NCBI RefSeq assembly: GCF_004335085.1
Contig: NZ_RQRS01000004.1
Coordinates: forward strand, 1,305 to 65,304
Direction of reading: 5' to 3'
DNA: 64,000 nt
Source of the DNA: Pedobacter nototheniae
Lineage (GTDB): Bacteria > Bacteroidota > Bacteroidia > Sphingobacteriales > Sphingobacteriaceae
In this document: one piece after another, positions 56,210-64,000 of the stretch
How positions within the stretch are numbered: position 1 is the first letter of the stretch
Layout: every line of letters begins with the position of its first letter
Position numbers and translations under genes: made by a program
Notes under the pieces: model-generated
Database searches by the model: none
What the model saw: the letters and a program-made list of their open reading frames with translations, nothing else
Told to the model about the DNA's origin: nothing

Positions 56210-57352
56210 TTAAATGGTAGAAACTTGCTGCTTTTTCTTCTTTTTTCCTCTACCAAGATAAATCATAAATCCTGTAATTGGGAGAGAAGCACAGATTAAA
56301 GTGGTTAAAAAGGCAATAAGTTTTGTTGGCCATCCAAGAATACTTCCTGTGTGAATAGGTTTATTCATTTTTCTAATTTGACTACCAAGACTCAAACTTG
56401 AAAATGTTTTTTGATCGAGCATCTGTCCATTACGGCTATCAAAATACACCTGATCGCTTGTAACCATAACATGATCTTGATTTTCTTTAGAAACCACAAC
56501 AGGTTTATCATTTTTCTCCGGGAAAGAAAGTATAATTCCTCCACTATGTGGATATACCTTATTAGTTTGTGCTACAATTGAGGCATACAATCCATCAGCT
56601 TTTTTGATTTTTTCAGGAGATTGTTTTACTTCAGCAACCTTTTCTTTTTTGCCATCAGTTATTTTAAACAATAAATCTTCTACCCAAGTATAGCTCCATA
56701 CCAGGCCAGTAAGTGTAATAACCACTAAAAATATAGAAGCATAAAAACCACTTACCGCATGAAGATCCCAGTTAACACGTTTAAATGATGCATCAGTTTT
56801 AATCTGTAAGCGCTGTTTTAGTATCTTTTTATTCTTCGGCCACCATAGGTAAAGCCCGCTAAGCGTCATAAAAAAAGTAATAGCACAAGATATTCCTGTA
56901 ATGGTTTTACCTGTTTTTCCGGCTAAAAGAAAGCGATGTAAATTTAAAACAACTACAAAAAAACGTTTACTTTCTTTTCCTTTTGATAATATTTTCCCCG
57001 TATAAGGATTGATGTAAACATAATCCAAACCTTTCTTTTTAGATCCAAATGTTGCTTTAATGCTATGTTCAGCTTCTTGTGGAAGGTATAATCTGGCAAT
57101 TTTTTTATCAGGGTAAACAGTTTTCGCAATAGAAACCAATGAATCCGGCGAAAGCATAGTTCCAGAAGGTTGTACCTTTTGCTCTGATGAAAATAAAAGT
57201 GGTGTTAACTCCTCCTCAAAAGTTAAAATGCCGCCAGTAGTAGCAACTACAAAAAGAACCAAGCCAGCAACAATTCCTAACCACAGGTGTAAAAAAGACA
57301 TTGTTTTTCCAAAAATCTCTGGTTTTTTCTTTTTAACTGTTCTCGCTGTCAT
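56210..57352 (-). CDS. PepSY-associated transmembrane protein (380 aa)
   Basis: A four-helix inner-membrane protein of the PepSY_TM family: first helix near 20-40 (LWLGIVAGLVLFVVATTGGIL), a PepSY segment on the outside (SLVSIAKTVYPDKKIARLYLP), a second helix near 150-170 after the heme-ligand-like LNLHRFLLAG, third near 200-220 (WDLHAVSGFYASIFLVVITLTGL), fourth at the end (HTGSILGWPTKLIAFLTTLICASLP). His residues in the helices suggest a heme- or flavin-linked ferric reductase role, known for related proteins. Commonly iron-regulated. Divergent from the DUF4198-like gene, with a Fur-like site between. Confidence 0.9.
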   Translation of the reverse strand: MTARTVKKKKPEIFGKTMSFLHLWLGIVAGLVLFVVATTGGILTFEEELTPLLFSSEQKVQPSGTMLSPDSLVSIAKTVYPDKKIARLYLPQEAEHSIKATFGSKKKGLDYVYINPYTGKILSKGKESKRFFVVVLNLHRFLLAGKTGKTITGISCAITFFMTLSGLYLWWPKNKKILKQRLQIKTDASFKRVNWDLHAVSGFYASIFLVVITLTGLVWSYTWVEDLLFKITDGKKEKVAEVKQSPEKIKKADGLYASIVAQTNKVYPHSGGIILSFPEKNDKPVVVSKENQDHVMVTSDQVYFDSRNGQMLDQKTFSSLSLGSQIRKMNKPIHTGSILGWPTKLIAFLTTLICASLPITGFMIYLGRGKKKKKQQVSTI

Positions 57353-57467
57353 ATGTGTTGTAGTACGTGCTTCTTTCTGCTTTGATTATAATTTTTTATA
57401 ACCAACAATATGTTTTGTTCAAGTATAAATTATCCATCTATACATTGTGCGGCGAAAATACGTATTT

Positions 57468-57486
57468 ATTTAGAATAATTAAAAAT
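57468..57486. promoter_or_regulatory. Candidate Fur box, copy 1
   Basis: ATTTAGAATAATTAAAAAT, a 9-1-9 imperfect inverted repeat with 7 of 9 positions paired. It agrees with the site at 58312-58330 in 17 of 19 bases. It sits in the divergent region between the PepSY membrane protein and the DUF4198-like gene, just upstream of the promoter at 57490-57520. Confidence 0.55.
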
Positions 57487-57489
57487 AGC

Positions 57490-57520
57490 TTTCCTGCAAG
57501 TGATATACTTTGTAATTTTG
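57490..57520 (+). promoter_or_regulatory. Promoter of the DUF4198-like gene
   Basis: TAATTTTG at 57513-57520 matches the -7 element TAnnTTTG exactly, with TTTC (one base from TTTG) 19 bases upstream at 57490-57493. It lies 37 bases before the chosen ATG. Confidence 0.55.
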
Positions 57521-57557
57521 CACACAATTGCTTCGTTTACCTCACGACTTGATTTTT

Positions 57558-58274
57558 ATGCGCACATTACTTTTACTAATTAGTTTTTTAATTTTTTCTT
57601 TTACAAGTAAAGCCAGTGCCTATTGGATGGAAATTAAAGGCTCAGGAAAGCTAAATTACCTTGTAACCGTACAACTTATATATGGTAATATTGATGATTT
57701 AGGCATTCGCCATAGGCAAACTGGAAGAGAACTTTCACTAACAGGAGAGTTTAAATTGAATTTAATTGATCCCTCAGGAAATAAAACAGACTTAAAGTTA
57801 ACGCTAAAGAATGACTGTTGGGAAGCTTATTTTACCCCTAAACTAAAAGGTATATACCGTATTTTGGGCTTAAATGATACGCATCCTGTTGTTGATAGAT
57901 CTAAAATAGGAGGAGAGAACATTTTGCCGATTGATTATCTACGTAGTAACTACCAAGTAGAAGTAGAAAATTATAAAAGTACTCCATCACAGTTTTTGGA
58001 TATTTTAATTCAGCAAAAAGGAGATTTAGTTATCGTTAAAGCGTATAACGATGGTAAACAGGCGAAGAAAAATACTAAACTTCGGGTTTTTAATCCCCAA
58101 AATTGGGAGAAAGAACTAACGCTTGATGAAAATGGAGAAGCTACATTCTCAATAAGTACCAAAGGAATGTATGTAATTAGGCAAGATTTTGTTGATTCTA
58201 AAGCTGGAAACTACAAAGGCATTCCCTACACCAGTATTCGCCACCGTTGTAATTATTGCCTTTTCATCAAATAA
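57558..58274 (+). CDS. DUF4198-like exported protein (238 aa)
   Basis: Signal peptide about 1-21 (SFTSKASA) then SAYWMEIKGSGKLNYLVTVQLIYG, the opening of DUF4198/NikM-like periplasmic domains, and a later second beta-sandwich (GDLVIVKAYNDGKQAKKNTKLRVF). The end reads IRHRCNYCLFIK, where the usual family ends in a His-rich patch. Family members are found in metal and siderophore uptake loci; the job is not proven. ATG 57558 is preferred to a TTG 30 bases upstream because it begins the signal peptide. The siderophore-type receptor follows after 109 bp with its own promoter. Confidence 0.7.
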   Translation: MRTLLLLISFLIFSFTSKASAYWMEIKGSGKLNYLVTVQLIYGNIDDLGIRHRQTGRELSLTGEFKLNLIDPSGNKTDLKLTLKNDCWEAYFTPKLKGIYRILGLNDTHPVVDRSKIGGENILPIDYLRSNYQVEVENYKSTPSQFLDILIQQKGDLVIVKAYNDGKQAKKNTKLRVFNPQNWEKELTLDENGEATFSISTKGMYVIRQDFVDSKAGNYKGIPYTSIRHRCNYCLFIK

Positions 58275-58311
58275 ACTTACTGTAACATTTGTGGTGATGT
58301 TTTGCTTTGTA

Positions 58312-58330
58312 ATTTAGACTAATTATAAAT
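58312..58330. promoter_or_regulatory. Candidate Fur box, copy 2
   Basis: ATTTAGACTAATTATAAAT, with 7 of 9 half-site positions paired, and 17 of 19 bases shared with 57468-57486. It ends 8 bases before the -7 element TATATTTG and so covers the -33 region of the siderophore receptor promoter, an arrangement expected for repression. Confidence 0.6.
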
Positions 58331-58338
58331 AATGTTTC

Positions 58339-58346
58339 TATATTTG
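58339..58346 (+). promoter_or_regulatory. -7 promoter element of the siderophore-type receptor
   Basis: TATATTTG matches TAnnTTTG exactly and lies 37 bases before the ATG at 58384. Confidence 0.6.
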
Positions 58347-58383
58347 CGCCCATATTTAAACATATCCTTATAATTATTATTTG

Positions 58384-60777
58384 ATGAAACCTTTATACTT
58401 TATTTTGTTAGCCTGTTTCTTATTTACAGGACTAACAGTTTTTGCCCAAAGTTCTGGTAAGATATCCGGAAAAATAACTTTGGTAGATGGATCTCCATAT
58501 GCTTCGGCATCAGTATCATTAATAGAAATTAAGAGAACTACGTTAACAAATGAGCAAGGAAATTATGCTTTTGTAAATGTTACTCCAGGAAATTACACTT
58601 TAAGAATACAGGTTTTAGGTGTTGCCCAAAAAGATTTTAAAGTAAAAGTTATCTCTGGTGATACTGTTAATGTAAGCTATCAACTGGAGAAAGAAAATGT
58701 ACAAGCTTTGCAAGAAGTAACGGTTGCAGGTGCTACAAACAGGTTTGCTAAAAAAGAAAGTGTATACATAGCAAGGCTTCCGCTTAAAAATTTAGAAAAC
58801 CCACAAGTTTATAACTCGGTTTCAAAAGAGTTGATTCAAGAACAAATGGCGGTTGATTTAGGAAGTATTTCAAAAAATGTTCCAGGTGCCGGCGTTCCAA
58901 TGATTGCAAACCAAGGGCGGGTAACCTTCCGTTCACGTGGTTTTGAAACAGAGCCAAACGCCAGAAATGGTGTAGCAGGAGCGGCATTTTCTTCAATTGA
59001 TCCAGCAAATCTCGAACGCGTGGAAGCAATTAAAGGCCCATCGGCAACTTTATTTGGTAATGCAATTTCAAGTAGTTACGGTGGTTTATATAATCGCGTT
59101 ACTAAAAAACCTTACAACGGTTTTGGTGGTGAAGTAAGTTATTTTGGTGGAAGCTGGAACTTTAATCGCCTAACTTTAGATGTAAATACACCCGTAAATG
59201 CAGATAAAACAGCGCTGTTTAGACTTAACGGTGCAACCAGTTTCGAAAAGAGCTTTCAGGATCAAGGTTTTACCAATAGTTTAAGTTTAGCACCAAGTTT
59301 TTCTTATCAAATTACAGATCGTTTATCCTTACTGTTAGATGTAGAGTTTGGACAAGCTAAAGGAACGTCCGTAGTTCGTTTTAATCCATTTATTGATGCA
59401 AAAAGCAAAGTTTTGGTTAATAAATCAATTGCAGATATGGAGTTTCCCTACAACAAAACCTTCTTAAGTAATGATTTGCCATATCAAACGCAAATGCTGA
59501 ATATTTTTGCACAGATGAATTATAAAATATCTGGACAGTGGACTTCTCAAACCATTATTTCACGTGCCCGCTCATCTATAAATGGATATATTTCTGCTTT
59601 ACGTGGTACAAGCAATTCTACAATTGCACCCCAGGTAATTGCTGGTACTACAGCCTTTATTGCAACCAATGTACAGCAAAATTTTATAGGCGATTTTAAA
59701 ATTGCCAACCTGCGTAACCGTTTGGTTGTAGGTTTAGATTATTATAACAATTCAAATAACTTCGATCGTGTAACGGTTAATCTTCCTGCAGTTGATTTTA
59801 TTAATACACCAGTTTATCGCGTTAGCCGCTTTAAAGTAGATTCATTAGCCAGCAGAAGTGCTACAAAAGATTTGCGTAAAGAAAGCAATGGCGATAACAC
59901 CTATTCCGCTTACGCATCCGATGTGATTAACATTACTGATAGATTATCGGCCATGCTAAGCTTGCGGGTAAACCGTTATAAATATGATGGCGTTTACAAC
60001 ATTACTACAGGCATAACTTCTGGAGGTATTGGTGTGGGCGGCATACAAACTGGCCCATACAATCAAACCTCTTTATCGCAAAAATTAGGTCTTGTTTACG
60101 AAGTTTCTAAAGATCATTTATCTGTTTTTGGTAACTATATGAATGGTTTCTTTAACAATAGCGGTATTATTGCTGATGGAAGCGCAATTAAACCAGAACA
60201 TGCCAATCAGCTTGAATTTGGTGTAAAAGGTGATTTATTTAACCACAGGTTAGTAGGTACAGTAAGTTATTACAATATTAAAGTTGCTAATATGCTACGT
60301 GAAGATCCTAACGATGCTAATTACAAAGTGCAGGATGGAACGCGTTACAGCAAAGGTATAGAGGTTGATTTAAACGCAAACCCTTTTGCAGGCTTTAACA
60401 TTGTTGCGGGTTATGCTTATAACGACAGTAAATTAACCAAGTCTGATCCATCAACAGATGGTTTACGTCCAGGTTTATCTGGTCCACCACATACATTTAA
60501 TCTTTGGTTAAGTTACCGCATTTCCGAAGGCGATTTAAAGGGCTTGGGCTTAGGCTTTGGCGGTAATGCCGGAAGCTGGTCTTATCATACTAATACGGTT
60601 ACAACCAAAATAACTATTCCATCATATACCATGCTTGATGCAACTGTGTTTTACGATCAGCCAAGGTATCGTATAGGCATGAAAGTAGATAACCTAACCA
60701 GCGAAAAAACATGGTCGGTAAGGTTAACACCGCAAGCACCAGCAAGGTTTATAGGAAACGTTGTATTAAAATTCTAA
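58384..60777 (+). CDS. TonB-dependent siderophore-type receptor (797 aa)
   Basis: Outer-membrane iron-chelate transporter. Signal peptide ends near residue 22 (LTVFAQ). A carboxypeptidase-like domain (about 25-105) precedes a FhuA-like plug (about 140-245; VTFRSRGFETEPNARNG, ERVEAIKGPSATLFGNAIS) and a barrel ending FIGNVVLKF. It lacks STN and SusC features. A Fur-like site and a -7 promoter lie just upstream, and the neighbours (PepSY, DUF4198-like) fit iron uptake. ATG 58384 is used rather than the TTG one codon earlier. Confidence 0.9.
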   Translation: MKPLYFILLACFLFTGLTVFAQSSGKISGKITLVDGSPYASASVSLIEIKRTTLTNEQGNYAFVNVTPGNYTLRIQVLGVAQKDFKVKVISGDTVNVSYQLEKENVQALQEVTVAGATNRFAKKESVYIARLPLKNLENPQVYNSVSKELIQEQMAVDLGSISKNVPGAGVPMIANQGRVTFRSRGFETEPNARNGVAGAAFSSIDPANLERVEAIKGPSATLFGNAISSSYGGLYNRVTKKPYNGFGGEVSYFGGSWNFNRLTLDVNTPVNADKTALFRLNGATSFEKSFQDQGFTNSLSLAPSFSYQITDRLSLLLDVEFGQAKGTSVVRFNPFIDAKSKVLVNKSIADMEFPYNKTFLSNDLPYQTQMLNIFAQMNYKISGQWTSQTIISRARSSINGYISALRGTSNSTIAPQVIAGTTAFIATNVQQNFIGDFKIANLRNRLVVGLDYYNNSNNFDRVTVNLPAVDFINTPVYRVSRFKVDSLASRSATKDLRKESNGDNTYSAYASDVINITDRLSAMLSLRVNRYKYDGVYNITTGITSGGIGVGGIQTGPYNQTSLSQKLGLVYEVSKDHLSVFGNYMNGFFNNSGIIADGSAIKPEHANQLEFGVKGDLFNHRLVGTVSYYNIKVANMLREDPNDANYKVQDGTRYSKGIEVDLNANPFAGFNIVAGYAYNDSKLTKSDPSTDGLRPGLSGPPHTFNLWLSYRISEGDLKGLGLGFGGNAGSWSYHTNTVTTKITIPSYTMLDATVFYDQPRYRIGMKVDNLTSEKTWSVRLTPQAPARFIGNVVLKF

Positions 60778-60780
60778 AAT

Positions 60781-60819
60781 AAAAAAGGTTCTTTAGCACA
60801 TTGCTAAAGAACCTTTTTT
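60781..60819. terminator. Bidirectional terminator between receptor and AraC gene
   Basis: AAAAAAGGTTCTTTAGCA and its perfect complement TGCTAAAGAACCTTTTTT around a 3-base loop. T-runs on both strands serve the receptor (+) and the AraC-family gene (-). Confidence 0.95.
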
Positions 60820-60840
60820 ATTTTGATTATCTACTCAGGA

Positions 60841-61746
60841 CTAAAATGGTGGTGTTTGAGCAATATTATTTGCCGTTTTATATTCAGAAGGAGAAAATCC
60901 AGTATTCTTCTTAAAATACTTCCCAAAAAAGGAAGAATTGCTAAAGTTAAGTGTTTCAGCTACCTCCGATACATTTAAAATATGACCGGTTAACAATATT
61001 TTAGCCTCACCAATAACCATTTCATCTATCAATTCTCCAGCAGTTCTGTCGGTAACTTGTTTTACCACTTGCGATAAATGCCTTGAAGTAATGCACAATA
61101 CATTCGCATAATATTGCACACGCTTTTCCTTTCTGAAATTTTCAGATAGCAGTGTTAAAAAACGTGTAGTAAGTTCAGTTTTACTATCGTGCTTAATCGG
61201 TACAAATGCATTTCGCTTATTGTTAATCAGAAATAGATCATATAATATTTCTAAAAAGCTATTTCTAACAATGTCCTTTATGTGTGGCGTATCAGGCGAA
61301 AGTTTAAGCTTTTTTTGTAAAGCCAAAATATCATTCAAAATATCGTTAAACTCTTCTTTGGATAGTGAAAATTTATGCGTTGCATGTTCTCTAAATAATC
61401 TATAGCTTTCTGCGCTGCCTAAAAATACACCTTGTCTTTTCAGGTAATCCTTATTAAAGCCAATCCTAATAAAAGATACGTTTTCGGGCTGTTCAATTTC
61501 ATGTATTGAGCCCGGGAAAACAAATACAATATCTCGCTCTTTTAGGCTGTCTTGTACAAAATTTGTTTTAAGATTAAGCTTCCCTTTTAAAATTAAAATA
61601 AGGGAATAAGAGGCAGATCGAAAGGGTTCATTGCATGGGCGAGGAATTTCACCATCGTGTTTTGTAACATTAAGATCTTCATTATGGAAAGCTTTTTCAT
61701 CAAAATTTACTTGCGCATGGGATGTATTAAGTTGATGTTGCTGCAT
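60841..61746 (-). CDS. AraC-family transcriptional regulator (301 aa)
   Basis: N-terminal cupin-like sensing domain (about 20-130, EPFRSASYSLILILKGKLNL, VFPGSIHEIEQ) and a C-terminal AraC double helix-turn-helix (about 200-295; YYANVLCITSRHLSQVVKQV and VSEVAETLNFSNSSFFGKYFKKNTGFSPSEYK). A lone gene, convergent with the siderophore-type receptor. Effector and targets unknown; control of the receptor is possible but only by position. Confidence 0.9.
   Translation of the reverse strand: MQQHQLNTSHAQVNFDEKAFHNEDLNVTKHDGEIPRPCNEPFRSASYSLILILKGKLNLKTNFVQDSLKERDIVFVFPGSIHEIEQPENVSFIRIGFNKDYLKRQGVFLGSAESYRLFREHATHKFSLSKEEFNDILNDILALQKKLKLSPDTPHIKDIVRNSFLEILYDLFLINNKRNAFVPIKHDSKTELTTRFLTLLSENFRKEKRVQYYANVLCITSRHLSQVVKQVTDRTAGELIDEMVIGEAKILLTGHILNVSEVAETLNFSNSSFFGKYFKKNTGFSPSEYKTANNIAQTPPF

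Positions 61747-64000
<2,254 letters not shown>

Noticed and set aside
57367..57552. 61-codon frame in the divergent PepSY/DUF4198-like region
   Set aside because: It covers the Fur-like site and promoter, and has no recognisable features.

Overview
The window comes from a Bacteroidota chromosome, most likely a Sphingobacteriaceae member close to Pedobacter. The evidence is the AT-rich sequence, two SusC/SusD pairs, a FecR-type anti-sigma gene ahead of a SusC with an STN domain, near-absence of Shine-Dalgarno sites, several promoters matching the Bacteroidota -7 element TAnnTTTG, and a serine palmitoyltransferase gene for bacterial sphingolipids. I saw no rRNA, tRNA, CRISPR array, transposase or phage structural module. 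All family assignments are from reading motifs and recall; no search was run.

Layout. 1-643: palindromic and direct repeats with no gene. 644-8539: FecR, SusC, SusD and a secreted phosphodiesterase-alkaline phosphatase fusion. 8773-14328: a probable zinc acquisition locus, made of a small His/Cys membrane protein behind a Fur-family-like operator, a ZnuD-like TonB receptor, two DUF4625-type lipoproteins and an AztD-like beta-propeller. 14580-16437 (minus strand): DinB, AIG2-like and alpha/beta hydrolase genes. 16575-18998 (minus): a TonB-linked outer-membrane barrel. 19294-26560: a second SusC/SusD pair, here with a secreted tyrosine phosphatase and a second alkaline phosphatase. Organic phosphate scavenging by zinc-dependent phosphatases and zinc uptake therefore sit side by side.

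26.6-27.5 kb and 44.6-45.7 kb hold two arrays of the same composite repeat in the same orientation. Between them lies a metal-homeostasis block: CopA ATPase, a CopZ-like protein, a three-part multicopper oxidase, a DUF6660-type Cys-rich protein, a CusA pump fused to a TolC-like channel, a CusB adaptor and a P1B-4 type ATPase. The block also carries a TIM-barrel protein, a sterol-desaturase-like enzyme and a tail-fibre-like protein.

45.9-55.0 kb: an HD-domain protein coupled to a two-component system, a PepSY-like periplasmic protein, a PAP2 phosphatase and a second tripartite RND pump whose adaptor lacks the usual helical hairpin. 55.1-60.8 kb: a probable iron-regulated group (YncE-like propeller, PepSY membrane reductase-like protein, DUF4198-like protein, siderophore-type TonB receptor) with two near-identical Fur-like 19-bp sites. 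60.8-64.0 kb: an AraC regulator, then serine palmitoyltransferase overlapping a GNAT-fold gene cut by the window edge, probably sphingolipid synthesis.

The points most worth a second look are the composite repeat arrays with a paired-change hairpin and their potential to recombine the metal block, the zinc locus, the shared Fur-like sites, the hairpin-less RND adaptor, and the signal-peptide-like segment inside the CusA-TolC fusion.
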